DNA of 64,000 nucleotides from Gammaproteobacteria bacterium (GTDB lineage Bacteria; Pseudomonadota; Gammaproteobacteria; Pseudomonadales; Azotimanducaceae), in NCBI GenBank assembly GCA_009840545.1, contig VXNM01000010.1, positions 1 to 64,000 on the forward strand, in the 5' to 3' direction. Position numbers and translations under genes: made by a program. Of this stretch, positions 35,541 through 44,783 are shown piece by piece. The stretch's first letter is position 1. Each line of letters opens with the position of its first letter. The notes beneath the pieces were generated by a model. The model made no database searches, was not told the DNA's origin, and worked only from the letters and a program-made list of their open reading frames with translations.

Positions 35541-36173
35541 TTAGATGTGGCGTGTAGTTTCCGTCATTAGTTTGGAAGCCAGAGTCATCCCTGTCTTCAC
35601 AGGTTTCGGAAACTCCACTCCGCCTTTCTCGATCGCCCTGAGTCCGTGGCGTTTTTCGTCCTCACGAATCCGTTCAAGAATTTCTCGACTGCAAGAGTCT
35701 TTGGACGACATTTCAGCTAAATGTTTATCGAGGTGTTTGACGACCTGATCTTCTGTAGCCTCTACAAACCCCAGGCTCATTTTGTCGCCGACGAGACCCG
35801 CAATCGCACCAACGAAAACAGACATGCCGTAGAAGATGGGAACCAACACACTTCTTGAATCTTCGAGTTGACTTAAACGCTCTTCGCACCACTGCAGGTG
35901 TCTCCTCTCGTCTCGTGCCGCCTGAAGAAGTTCGCCACGTACGGATTCGTTACGAGATACCAAGGCCTGGCCCTCGTAGAGACCCTGCGCACATACTTCT
36001 CCCGCATGATTGACACGCATGAGAGACGCAGAATTTTTCTTTTCGTCGAACGAGAGTTTTGTGTCCGATTCGGGAGGAATCGAAGTAGTTGATTTATCTT
36101 GCACGAGAGTTCTCAAACCCGTGTCCACCACTCCTATCAACCGATCAATTAGGGATTCACTTCGAATGGTCAT
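35541..36173 (-). CDS. coq7: 3-demethoxyubiquinol 3-hydroxylase (Coq7)
   Basis: A 210-residue di-iron hydroxylase for the last ring hydroxylation in ubiquinone synthesis, requiring oxygen. The iron ligands lie in LMRVNHAGEVCAQGLYEGQ (Glu, ExxH-type pattern with RDERRHLQWCEE), EATEDQVVKHLDKHL and REDEKRHGLRA. A proline-rich, variable region precedes them (about residues 28-45). The hydrophobic IFYGMSVFVGAIAGLVGDK is the membrane-facing helix. Its presence shows an aerobic, ubiquinone-using respiratory chain. It precedes purD on the minus strand; coq7 itself has its 3' end facing the phosphoesterase gene. Confidence 0.95.
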   Translation of the reverse strand: MTIRSESLIDRLIGVVDTGLRTLVQDKSTTSIPPESDTKLSFDEKKNSASLMRVNHAGEVCAQGLYEGQALVSRNESVRGELLQAARDERRHLQWCEERLSQLEDSRSVLVPIFYGMSVFVGAIAGLVGDKMSLGFVEATEDQVVKHLDKHLAEMSSKDSCSREILERIREDEKRHGLRAIEKGGVEFPKPVKTGMTLASKLMTETTRHI

Positions 36174-36215
36174 AGTTCAGATCTCTCACGGAACATCATA
36201 GGCATTGCTCGTCGT

Positions 36216-37487
36216 TCACCTTCCAATCGCTCGATGACCGATGTCTCCGCGCATATGCATTCCGGGCCACGCTATTTCCTTCGCTCGCGCGTACGCCATA
36301 TCCCGAGCTTCGGCAACGTCTCGTCCGAGACCAACCACGTTCAAGACCCTTCCTCCGTTGGTGACTACCTCGTCTCCTTCAAGACGAGTGCCTGCGTGAA
36401 AGATCTTGGAATCGTCGGACACAGTGCCCAATCCGTCGATTCTGAAGCCGGTTTCGTACTTTCCGGGATAGCCTTCAGATGACAGTACCACCGCCAAAGC
36501 ACTTTGTTCCGAAAACTTCATACTTAGACCCGACAACTTTCTTGCCAGAGCTGCCTTGCAGAAGTGCGCCAGGTCGGACTCTAGCCTCATAAGCACAGGT
36601 TGTGCCTCTGGATCTCCAAATCTACAGTTGTACTCTACGACAAACGGAGAGCCATCCATGATCATCAGTCCGACGTACAAGAATCCTTGTAACGGCACCC
36701 CTTCACCCGACATGCCACGTATCGTTGGATTGATGATCTGGTTCATGACACTTTCTGCCATATCTTCAGTGATGACTGGTGCTGGGGAATAAGCGCCCAT
36801 TCCTCCCGTATTCGGACCCTCGTCGCCGTCAAATACAGGTTTGTGATCTTGTGAAGAAGCGAATGGAAGTGCCGTCTCTCCATCGGACAGTACGATGAAA
36901 CTCGCTTCTTCTCCTGCTAAGAAATCCTCAATAACTATTGCCTTACCAGCATCTCCGAACCGTTGTTCAACGAGCATTTCACGTGCAGCGTCTACTGCCT
37001 CGGAAGTCGTTCGAGCGACGACTACGCCTTTTCCAGCCGCAAGTCCATCCGCCTTAACCACGATCGGTGGTCCCTTGCGTTGGATGTACTCCACGGCTTC
37101 CTCAATGTCCCCCGTAACGATGGATTGTGCTGTTGGAATCGAGTTGCGCTGCATGAATTCCTTGGCAAACGACTTTGAGGATTCGAGTCTTCCTGCTGCT
37201 TTCGTTGGAGCAAAGCAATCCAATCCTTGTTCGTCGAAGAAGTCACGAATTCCATCAGCTATGGGCTGCTCCGGTCCAACAACTGTGAGATCAACCCTTT
37301 CTTGACGAACCAGCTCGGCAAGCTCGGAGAAGCTGGTTGATTGAACTTTGACATTTCGAACCTTGTTCTCTAGTGCAGTTCCTGGATTACCTGGTACAAC
37401 TAACACTTCATCAACACTTTCCGACCGTGCGAAACACCAAGCCATCGAATGCTCACGTCCGCCAGACCCAACTAAAAGAATCTTCAC
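36216..37487 (-). CDS. purD: Phosphoribosylamine-glycine ligase (GAR synthetase)
   Basis: Makes glycinamide ribonucleotide in step two of purine synthesis, using ATP. The 423-residue protein starts KILLVGSGGREHSMAWC, typical of PurD, with the ATP-grasp centre FAKEFMQRNSIPTAQ, VVKADGLAAGKGV, EASFIVLSDGE, DEGPNTGGMGAYSPAP and VEYNCRFGDPEAQPVL. Full length. It follows purH by ten bases on the minus strand (prmA-purH-purD), the usual gammaproteobacterial order. Confidence 0.97.
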   Translation of the reverse strand: MKILLVGSGGREHSMAWCFARSESVDEVLVVPGNPGTALENKVRNVKVQSTSFSELAELVRQERVDLTVVGPEQPIADGIRDFFDEQGLDCFAPTKAAGRLESSKSFAKEFMQRNSIPTAQSIVTGDIEEAVEYIQRKGPPIVVKADGLAAGKGVVVARTTSEAVDAAREMLVEQRFGDAGKAIVIEDFLAGEEASFIVLSDGETALPFASSQDHKPVFDGDEGPNTGGMGAYSPAPVITEDMAESVMNQIINPTIRGMSGEGVPLQGFLYVGLMIMDGSPFVVEYNCRFGDPEAQPVLMRLESDLAHFCKAALARKLSGLSMKFSEQSALAVVLSSEGYPGKYETGFRIDGLGTVSDDSKIFHAGTRLEGDEVVTNGGRVLNVVGLGRDVAEARDMAYARAKEIAWPGMHMRGDIGHRAIGR

Positions 37488-37497
37488 CGCTCGTCTC

Positions 37498-39066
37498 CTA
37501 GTGACGGAAATGTCTCATGTGAGTCAACACCATGGCCATTCCATGTTCGTTTGCAGCCTCAATGACCTCACCGTCCCGAACTGATCCTCCAGGTTGAATC
37601 ACGGCTGTCACACCATTCTTACTTGCAGAATCAATGCCATCCCGAAATGGAAAGAAGGCATCTGAAGCCATCACGCATCCCTCCGTGTCGAGACCCTCTT
37701 CTCTTGCTCGCATCGATGCAATTCGGGCACTCACGACACGGCTCATCTGTCCTGCACCGATACCAATCGTGCGTCTGTCTTTCGCAAGAACAATGGCATT
37801 GGACTTGACAAAACGCGCCACACGCCATGCAAATTGCAGGTCTTCAATCTCTTCTTGACTTGGTTTTCGAGCAGTCACACACTCCAGGTCTTGTAATGTA
37901 ATTTCTGCAATGTCCGCTTCTTGAACCAACAAACCGCCCGATACCTGCTTGATTCGCAATTCGCTGCTTCCCGCAGAAGCTTCGGATGCCTCAAGCAGTC
38001 GCAGGTTTTTCCTGCTCTTTGCCAAGTTCACCGCGTCACCGCTCACCGATGGTGCGACCACTACTTCCACAAATTGGTTTTCAATAACTTGCTGGAGAGT
38101 CTCAGCTCTCAATGGAACATTGAATGCAACAATTCCTCCATACGCCGAAGTTGGATCTGTAGCGTGTGCTCTCGCATAGGCTCGCGAAGCATCCGATGAA
38201 ACCGCAACGCCACACGGATTACCGTGCTTCACAATGACGCAGGCAGGAGCAGCAAATGCCATAGCGCATTCCATCGCCGAGTCAGCATCAGCGACGTTGT
38301 TGAACGAGAGCTGCTTTCCTTGAATCTGCCTCAGCGATGCAATATTGGGCCGGAAGCCCGATTCACGCTCGTAGAACGCAGCTTTCTGGTGCGGATTCTC
38401 CCCGTAGCGTAAATGAGATTTCCGCCTGTATTGAAGCCCAAGCGTATCCGGAAATAGTTCGGAATCTCCGAAATACTCCGCTATAGTTGCATCGTAAGAA
38501 GCTGTAAAGCGAAAGGCTTTTGCTGCCATTTCGCGACGATAGCATTCATCAATGTTCGCTTTCTCAATGCGCCTGCTCACCTCTTGATAATCGACAGGAT
38601 CTGTAACCACTAGGACGTGGTCATGGTTCTTTGCCGCGGCTCGGATCATTGCGGGACCACCCACATCAATGTTCTCAATAGCGTCTTCCCATGTACTCCC
38701 TTCCTGACAAATGGTTTCTGTAAAGGGGTAGAGGTTTACAACGACTAGATCAAACTCTGTAATTCCATGTTGCCTCGCCTCGGCACGATCTAAATTTCTG
38801 CGAGAGAGTATTCCGCCATGTACAAGAGGATGCAACGACTTCACGCGTCCATTCATTAGTTCGGGGAAGCCTGTGTAGTCACTCAATTCCGTGTACGGTA
38901 TCGCCGCCCTTCGCAACACATCGCCGGTGCCTCCGGTCGAGAACACCTCACAGCCGCAATTGGTCAGAAAACGTGCAAAGTCCTGAATCCCTTTCTTGTC
39001 CGACACACTCAGAAGCGCGTTCTTGATGGAAAAGTCGCCTGATTCGGTCCCCGTTTCAAATGTCAT
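37498..39066 (-). CDS. purH: Bifunctional AICAR transformylase/IMP cyclohydrolase
   Basis: Catalyses the last two steps to IMP. The N-terminal cyclohydrolase (MGS-like) domain begins NALLSVSDKKGIQDFARFL, with STGGT and MNGRVKSLHP; the C-terminal transformylase has KHGNPCGVAVS, with the catalytic Lys-His, and PTSAYGGIVAFN. The ATG at 39066 (MTFETG) is preferred; it overlaps the prmA stop by 11 bases, giving translational coupling. An in-frame start six codons further upstream is possible. About 522 residues, normal for PurH. Confidence 0.97.
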   Translation of the reverse strand: MTFETGTESGDFSIKNALLSVSDKKGIQDFARFLTNCGCEVFSTGGTGDVLRRAAIPYTELSDYTGFPELMNGRVKSLHPLVHGGILSRRNLDRAEARQHGITEFDLVVVNLYPFTETICQEGSTWEDAIENIDVGGPAMIRAAAKNHDHVLVVTDPVDYQEVSRRIEKANIDECYRREMAAKAFRFTASYDATIAEYFGDSELFPDTLGLQYRRKSHLRYGENPHQKAAFYERESGFRPNIASLRQIQGKQLSFNNVADADSAMECAMAFAAPACVIVKHGNPCGVAVSSDASRAYARAHATDPTSAYGGIVAFNVPLRAETLQQVIENQFVEVVVAPSVSGDAVNLAKSRKNLRLLEASEASAGSSELRIKQVSGGLLVQEADIAEITLQDLECVTARKPSQEEIEDLQFAWRVARFVKSNAIVLAKDRRTIGIGAGQMSRVVSARIASMRAREEGLDTEGCVMASDAFFPFRDGIDSASKNGVTAVIQPGGSVRDGEVIEAANEHGMAMVLTHMRHFRH

Positions 39067-39916
39067 CACAAGATTTCCGACCAATCATCAGAATCCATTC
39101 GTTTTCTTGTACAGGTGAATCAAAACAAACTCTCGGGAAGGATTCGACTATCGACTCTTGCTGAGCAGCAAGCAATCCGGTGAGACCAATAACTCCTCCT
39201 TGGGCGATGGAATTTGTGAAGTCAATAGCGTACTCGACCAAAGTATTGAGAAGTATATTGGCCACCACAACATCAAACTTCTGATTCACGGGAATGGTCT
39301 TACCCAACGTGAGATTAACTCCATTAAAGATTGCGTTTTGCCGCGTGACCTCTATGGCTTTCTCATCGTGATCGATTGCAGCGACTTGATTAGCCCCCAA
39401 TTTAGCGGCTGCCAATCCCAAAATTCCCGAACCACATCCAAAATCCAAGACTTTATTTCCGTTGAGATCGATGCTTTCGAGCCAACTCAAGCACATCGCG
39501 GTGGTAGCGTGCTCACCAGTTCCGAAAGCCAATCCAGGATCTAGTCTTACAAGCGGACCGTCGACTTCGGTGGACGAATCTCGAGGTAATACATGAAGAC
39601 GACCGAACTTCTTGTGGGCCGTGTGTTTTCGCCATGCGCTTTCCCACTCCGCATCTTGAACGAAAGAAACCCTGACGTCTTCTGCGCCATGTTCGCCCAA
39701 CAGTCTTTGAATCGACTGTAGAGACGTCCCAACCTTCAATAAGGCTTCCACTCGAACTTGGGACCACAAGGTTGTCGTTTCTGCACCAGCCTCCAGGATG
39801 TCATTGGATCCAGCGTCGAACAGACTTGTAGCTATTGCTCCATACTGTTGCAGTAACAGGGAGACAGGGTTGGCTGAATCTCGGGATACTACGAAAGCAA
39901 CTTTGAGCCAAGCCAC
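39056..39916 (-). CDS. prmA: Ribosomal protein L11 methyltransferase PrmA
   Basis: Trimethylates lysines and the N-terminus of ribosomal protein L11 with S-adenosylmethionine. The N-terminal recognition domain (residues 1-110; MAWLKVAFVVSRDSANPVS) is followed by the SAM fold: LDFGCGSGILGLAAAKLGA, AIDHDEKAIEVTRQN and FDVVVANILLNTLVE, where the NILxxxL motif is characteristic; DPGLAFGTGEHATTAMCL precedes it. 286 residues, as expected. First gene of prmA-purH-purD. Confidence 0.95.
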   Translation of the reverse strand: MAWLKVAFVVSRDSANPVSLLLQQYGAIATSLFDAGSNDILEAGAETTTLWSQVRVEALLKVGTSLQSIQRLLGEHGAEDVRVSFVQDAEWESAWRKHTAHKKFGRLHVLPRDSSTEVDGPLVRLDPGLAFGTGEHATTAMCLSWLESIDLNGNKVLDFGCGSGILGLAAAKLGANQVAAIDHDEKAIEVTRQNAIFNGVNLTLGKTIPVNQKFDVVVANILLNTLVEYAIDFTNSIAQGGVIGLTGLLAAQQESIVESFPRVCFDSPVQENEWILMIGRKSCDDI

Positions 39917-39969
39917 CTAGTGAAGTTCCGGTTGAATCTTCATTCGGTGACATACTGATGCATCATCGG

Positions 39970-40758
39970 CTATGGATCAAGCTTCGGAGACCTTGGTTCG
40001 AGAAAGAACTGATCCCTATCCGTTTGAGAACCCTCCTGATGTGTTTCAGGCACTTCCGCTCGAACCGTACTGCAATCAAATTCACTGATATTTCGTTGAA
40101 TGAACTGGTCGACAACCAGTTCGCCTGTTCTGGCTTTAAGTCGAACGCTACTCATTACGAGAACTACTGACTGCGTCTCTTCTTCAAACTCAAACTTGTG
40201 TATGGTCTCGAATTCGAAAACTTTTGCGAACTTGCCGACTTTGAACGTTTCTGTCGATTGGCGTCGGATCTCATTGATTTGAGCCGAGATGGGATCGATG
40301 AGCATAGTGTTCTCTATTGAGTGCTCGTTTTCAAACTGAAGCTCGCTGCTCAGTTCAAACGAGAGCTTCAGTTCCTGGGGTGTTTGTTCCACAAACTCTA
40401 TAGTTGTGTCGTCGATGAAGTCGAAGGATATAGCAGCAGGATGGCGCGGACCTTTGGCTGGCTCATATGCGTCCAGTTGTTCAGCAGATGGGGCAACTCC
40501 ATTAATGCTCACCAGACTCCACGCTCGCTCGTTATCAAAATACGGATCGTATCGCTCACGTCTTTCGTTGCCATCTCCATCTGTTGTCTGAACTGTATAA
40601 GCGCATCCTTCCAGGGGGTCGGTCGTTAGAGTCTCAAAAATACGGTCAACTAGATATTCAATGTCAGATTTCGAAATTTCTTCGCTCACACTAGTCAAAC
40701 CACAAAGCATCGAAATCGGTGCAAGAACGAACAGACTGTGTCTCAGACGACTTCGCAC
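39970..40758 (-). CDS. Exported protein of unknown function
   Basis: A 262-residue protein with a probable signal peptide (RSRLRHSLFVLAPISMLCGL). The rest is acidic and predicted mostly beta-strand, with alternating patterns such as ELKLSFELSSELQFENEHS and KVFEFETIHKFEFEEETQS that look like long antiparallel strands. WSLVSINGVAPSAEQLDAYE resembles a short motif seen in secreted proteins with outer-membrane-lipoprotein-like folds, but I cannot name the family. It ends near the prmA start on the same strand, yet its product does not suggest a shared job. Confidence 0.65.
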   Translation of the reverse strand: MRSRLRHSLFVLAPISMLCGLTSVSEEISKSDIEYLVDRIFETLTTDPLEGCAYTVQTTDGDGNERRERYDPYFDNERAWSLVSINGVAPSAEQLDAYEPAKGPRHPAAISFDFIDDTTIEFVEQTPQELKLSFELSSELQFENEHSIENTMLIDPISAQINEIRRQSTETFKVGKFAKVFEFETIHKFEFEEETQSVVLVMSSVRLKARTGELVVDQFIQRNISEFDCSTVRAEVPETHQEGSQTDRDQFFLEPRSPKLDP

Positions 40759-40870
40759 CAGACTTCAACGGATTGATTTCCGACTTGCTTGCACAACACT
40801 AAGATTAAACTCAAACACTCGGTTGTGCAACGATGGAAAATAACTCTCTCGGGCTTAGACGACTTAGACC

Positions 40871-41950
40871 ATGGCGAAAACAATCGCAGTCATTGAAGGG
40901 GAAGATTCTGCACCAGAGGCGATACGGCCAGTTGTTGAGCTTCTCTCCAATCTCCTGCCAGATGCTAGTTGGGTATATCCGGAAGTTGGAGAGTCAGCTA
41001 TGAGCAAGTTCTCGACGACGTTTCCCCCGGAGGCTCGCGAGTGCATCGATAGTGCTGATACAACGCTTTTTGGTTCTACAAGCGGCCCTTCAGGAGCTGC
41101 ATTGAGATACTTGAGATGGGGAAAGGAGACTTTCGCTAACGTTCGACCTTGCAAGTACATGACAGGATGTTCCAGTCCGTTGCAATCTCCCGAAGGGATT
41201 GACTTCGTGATTGTGCGCGAAAACCTGGAGGATCTCTATGTCGGAATGGAAGGAGGACTAGGTGAGCTCGAATTTCTCGAGAAGGTAGGTAGAACCGCCC
41301 GCCGGAACATTTCCCAATACGGCACAGGTCGTTACGCGGTAAAAGTCATCACGGAGGCCGGTACCCAGCGCATCGTCAGATTTGCGTGCGAACTCGCACG
41401 AAAGCGGAATTCAAAGAGAAAGGTCACATGCGTCACAAAGCACAACATGCTTAGTGAAACAGATGGATATTTCTTGGAGATTGCAAAAGGTATCGTGGGC
41501 GACTACTTAGACCTTGAGTTCGAGTCATTCATCGTTGACGACTGTGCCTGTAGGCTTGTCCTTGAGCCTCAAGCATTTGACGTCGTTGTAACCCCGAATT
41601 TGTATGGAGATATTCTGTCCGATGTCGCTGGCGGACTGCTGGGAAGCCTGGGAATGGCCGCAAGTGGGTGTTACGGGCAAAACTATGCATACTTTGAGCC
41701 CGCACACGGCACCGCACCAGACATTGCCGGAACGAACACAATCAATCCAACCGCTACCATCCTCAGCGCTGTAATGATGCTCGAATACTTGGACTATGAG
41801 TCAATTGCAAGACAACTGTATCGAGCCACAGAGCATGTCTACCAACAAGGCATTTCACTCACTCCAGATCAAGGAGGCAACGCTTCAACGTCAGATTTCG
41901 TCGACGCAGTAGGAGATTGCTTAGAACGATTACCTCGAATTCCCAGTTGA
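40871..41950 (+). CDS. Isocitrate/isopropylmalate dehydrogenase family protein, NAD-type
   Basis: A 359-residue beta-decarboxylating dehydrogenase. The core FVIVRENLEDLYVGMEGG, TKHNMLSETDGYF and PNLYGDILSDVAGGLLGS hold the substrate Arg, Lys and metal-binding Asp residues. The cofactor segment EPAHGTAPDIAGTNTINPTA has Asp-Ile where E. coli NADP-dependent isocitrate dehydrogenase has Lys344-Tyr345, which points to NAD. The first strand motif (EGEDSAPEA) differs from the usual GDGIGPE, and ANVRPCKYMTGC replaces the common RPVxxxPG, so substrate could be isocitrate, homoisocitrate or a related malate. Single gene, ATG start. Confidence 0.82.
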   Translation: MAKTIAVIEGEDSAPEAIRPVVELLSNLLPDASWVYPEVGESAMSKFSTTFPPEARECIDSADTTLFGSTSGPSGAALRYLRWGKETFANVRPCKYMTGCSSPLQSPEGIDFVIVRENLEDLYVGMEGGLGELEFLEKVGRTARRNISQYGTGRYAVKVITEAGTQRIVRFACELARKRNSKRKVTCVTKHNMLSETDGYFLEIAKGIVGDYLDLEFESFIVDDCACRLVLEPQAFDVVVTPNLYGDILSDVAGGLLGSLGMAASGCYGQNYAYFEPAHGTAPDIAGTNTINPTATILSAVMMLEYLDYESIARQLYRATEHVYQQGISLTPDQGGNASTSDFVDAVGDCLERLPRIPS

Positions 41951-42116
41951 ATCCATGCAAGACTCAAAGCTACAATTACACAATGGTTGGGTACGAGACG
42001 GATAGTCAGTCTGGAAACATGCGACAACGATTTTGGTCTAAGAGTCCGGAGTTCATTGTTCTTTCGAGACCGGTTTTGTCGTCCCAGCACTGACAAGCAA
42101 CTCAACCAGCACGTTC

Positions 42117-42974
42117 ATGCTCACTGAATCCTCTCTATTCGACGCGCATCCAGCGCGAGAGCAGCACATCATCGATGTCTTAATCGAAGAACGTGCGATC
42201 AATTTGATGAAACACCCCACTGCGTGGAAATTACTCCGTGCATTGGGGGATGGAATCCTGGGTTACGAACGCGCCGTGCAGATGGCGGACAGCATTGCAC
42301 CGCTTCGTGGTCGTGAAGTCTTCGATTTCATGTCGGACCTCTTGCAGCTGAAACTGGAACTGTCCGGCATCGAAAACGTGCCTAAGTCGGGATGTGCTTT
42401 GATAACGCCAAATCACCCGGCGGGTATTGCTGACGGAATCGCCGTCTACGATGCGATTAAGGAAATCCGGCAAGATGTCATTTTTCTCGCAAATCGGGAT
42501 GCCATCCGAGTCTCGCCCGGTCTGGCGGACATTATTGTTCCCGTTGAGTGGCGTGATGAGTTCCGAACTGCACGAAGAAACCGCGAAACGATTCACGCAC
42601 TTGTTCAATCCATTAAGAGTGAACGACTCATAGTGATCTTTCCTTCCGGTCGACTGGCTCGACCCACAATGAAGGGGCTAGAGGAACGACCGTGGCAAAT
42701 TACTGCACTAAACCTTGCCCAGAAATACGACATACCTGTAGTACCTATGAACATTAAGGGTCACAACACTCTCTTCTACTATCTAGCTTGGTTTGTCAAT
42801 ACTGAATTGAAAGATATAACGCTATTTCGAGAACTTCTGAATAAGACAGGTCAAAAGTACCGGTTGACAATTGGTGAGGCATTTCACTCCGAAGGCGATA
42901 TCCAAACGGACACTGAGGAGTTACGAGATTTCGTACTAAATGAGTTAAGCAAAGGTACGACTAAGTACCGATAA
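42117..42974 (+). CDS. PlsC-like phospholipid/glycerol acyltransferase
   Basis: A 285-residue acyltransferase-fold protein. ALITPNHPAGIADGIAVYDAI is a variant of the catalytic NHxxxxD box with one extra residue between His and Asp, seen also in related putative acyltransferases. VIFPSGRLARPT corresponds to the glycerol-phosphate-binding FPEGTRS box, and IPVVPMNIKGHNTLFYYLA to the later conserved block. It probably acylates lysophospholipid or another hydroxyl at the inner membrane. Its 3' end overlaps the convergent Apd1-like gene by 14 bases. Confidence 0.75.
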   Translation: MLTESSLFDAHPAREQHIIDVLIEERAINLMKHPTAWKLLRALGDGILGYERAVQMADSIAPLRGREVFDFMSDLLQLKLELSGIENVPKSGCALITPNHPAGIADGIAVYDAIKEIRQDVIFLANRDAIRVSPGLADIIVPVEWRDEFRTARRNRETIHALVQSIKSERLIVIFPSGRLARPTMKGLEERPWQITALNLAQKYDIPVVPMNIKGHNTLFYYLAWFVNTELKDITLFRELLNKTGQKYRLTIGEAFHSEGDIQTDTEELRDFVLNELSKGTTKYR

Positions 42975-43791
42975 AGGGTTTCACGCGAGTCAGCTCTTCA
43001 TCTTTACAACTCGCTAGCACTTCGATTTCTTCTCCACGACTAGGTATGCCAACTTCAACCTTGCCGCTACTTGTTGCGAAGGTCACACTGCAATCGTCGT
43101 AGGAATGGACCGACCCAACTTGTTCATCAACCAGACACTCGCATGCCTGAGCTTCTTTCGTAAACTCGGAACGTCCGCGTAAGTGACTCCTAGAGATTTC
43201 CCCTCTCTCAACGGTACGAAAGAACTCTTGCACACTTTCTTTGTGCACTCGTCCATAGAGTCGCCCATGAGGAAGGACCAAGACATTAGGCGCAAACCGA
43301 TGCCCGCCTAAATGGCTCGTCTGCCACGATCTTCCATTCGAGAGAAGTTGCAGTTCGCGCCATGTTGTTAGTCCAAAACGTGAACAACAAAGATCTCGAG
43401 TCCCGTGAGTACAGACGAAGAAATAATTAGCCTTCAGCGGCGGTCCCAGATCGCTCTCTAAATCGAGATCTATAAGCTGCTCATACGTAGTAAATGTATG
43501 CGACCGCAATTCGCCGTGCTGGCACACAAACAACTGAAGCGTATCTACCGTTCTGCGGGATTGGCGTAGGAACTGAATTCGTGGGAATCGACCCTGACCC
43601 TCAAGACTGGCAGTCAGATTCTCCAACCACTTCTGAACTGATTTTGGAAGGTCATTCTCGACGATAGGATCTCGCGACCACTGTTGTCGATACTCGATAA
43701 GGAGCCAAAAGTCCACCTGAGGAGCAGATCCGAGCAGGTTTTCGCCTGCTGCTGTAGAGAGCTCCGAACAATATTGCCGTTCTGGCTTCAT
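42961..43791 (-). CDS. Sucrase/ferredoxin-like (Apd1-type) iron-sulfur protein
   Basis: A 276-residue thioredoxin-like ferredoxin. The cluster region reads FFVCTHGTRDLCCSRFG (Cys127, Cys135, Cys136) followed by TSHLGGHRFAPNVLVLPHG (His160, His164). Yeast Apd1 binds a [2Fe-2S] cluster with two Cys and two His in an HxxxH arrangement, so His160/164 and two of these Cys are likely ligands. The C-terminal part (about 215-270) contains a further Cys pair (ACECLV) and a small beta domain. Redox role unknown. Convergent and overlapping with the acyltransferase gene. Confidence 0.8.
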   Translation of the reverse strand: MKPERQYCSELSTAAGENLLGSAPQVDFWLLIEYRQQWSRDPIVENDLPKSVQKWLENLTASLEGQGRFPRIQFLRQSRRTVDTLQLFVCQHGELRSHTFTTYEQLIDLDLESDLGPPLKANYFFVCTHGTRDLCCSRFGLTTWRELQLLSNGRSWQTSHLGGHRFAPNVLVLPHGRLYGRVHKESVQEFFRTVERGEISRSHLRGRSEFTKEAQACECLVDEQVGSVHSYDDCSVTFATSSGKVEVGIPSRGEEIEVLASCKDEELTRVKPFIGT

Positions 43792-44011
43792 CGTGAAGTT
43801 AGGATTTTCCGCCCAGTAAAGAACGAATTGTATGCACCATCAGCAGTTCAAACCTTTCGAGACAACCACGCGAGCAACTTCCAAACGCTGAAGAATCAAT
43901 CATTTGCTTCGTGCTCCGTAGTGAAAAGCGTTTCGGTCTGGCTCGAATCACTCGAAGCAATTGAAACCAACTGTGGGTGCTCCCCTAGGCAGTGTGGGTA
44001 GATCTGACAAC

Positions 44012-44737
44012 TCAGTCTTCTTTAAAGGAGAAATCCAGACGACCACCCACCCAGCACTCATGGGTTGACTCATCCCAAGTTCCATATTCGTTTGTACACT
44101 TATCGACATGATCCCAATAGGTCTCGTGGACTTGGCTCGCAACTTGCTGAGCGTCATTGAGTGTCGCGTCTGGGCCGTGGATGCTGTATGTCTTCTCTCT
44201 AATGCCACTAATGTTGTCCTCAAGCCAATTCGTGTAGCCTCGGCGTACTGTTCCTTCTATATTGCGAAAGCTCAACGTCACTTGGTCTACGACACGACAT
44301 AAATGCTCTGACTCGTCCCACCTTCCTTTGTCTTTTTCGCACTTGACTACATGATCCCTATATGCTTGCAGGACTCTCTTGGCTAATTGAACTGTATCGC
44401 CAAGAGTTGCTTGCGAACCGTGGATACGCTTTGTCTTGTCAAAATGCGCTTTGATGTTGTCTTTGAGCCAAGTCTCGAAACCCCGTAAGGCAGTTTGATG
44501 TGTAGAGTCGCTCGACAATCTGTCCATTGTCGGGACATCGGGTTGAGTATCGGGTTTCTCGGACTGAGCAGTAGTAGGTGTTTGTGGAGATAGAGCACCT
44601 ACTATCTGAGCTACCGTGGTAACTCCAGCCTCCTCATTTTCTGTTGTCAACGGGTTTGTTAGGACTACTTGTGAGCAAATCAACAAAGCGATTGCTGTAC
44701 TAGAGATTACGTAGTGACGGCGATTCGGGCTCTTCAT
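44012..44737 (-). CDS. Exported protein with two tandem copies of an unknown 75-residue module
   Basis: A 241-residue protein: a signal-peptide-like N-terminus (YVISSTAIALLICSQ), a Thr/Pro-rich linker (about 35-80), then two copies of one module at residues 85-159 and 166-240, offset by exactly 81. Both copies share RGxxxWLxDNI, KTxxIHGxxATLxD, VxxxYxDHVxKC and GxWDESxHxCxV. Each copy has two cysteines 14 apart (133/147 and 214/228), so one disulfide per module is likely in the periplasm. I do not recognise the family. It lies between the Apd1-like gene and a decayed gene, both on the minus strand. Confidence 0.75.
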   Translation of the reverse strand: MKSPNRRHYVISSTAIALLICSQVVLTNPLTTENEEAGVTTVAQIVGALSPQTPTTAQSEKPDTQPDVPTMDRLSSDSTHQTALRGFETWLKDNIKAHFDKTKRIHGSQATLGDTVQLAKRVLQAYRDHVVKCEKDKGRWDESEHLCRVVDQVTLSFRNIEGTVRRGYTNWLEDNISGIREKTYSIHGPDATLNDAQQVASQVHETYWDHVDKCTNEYGTWDESTHECWVGGRLDFSFKED

Positions 44738-44783
44738 TGTTCCTTAATCCGAATATGAAGATTACCTTGCTGTAGAGTCTAGA

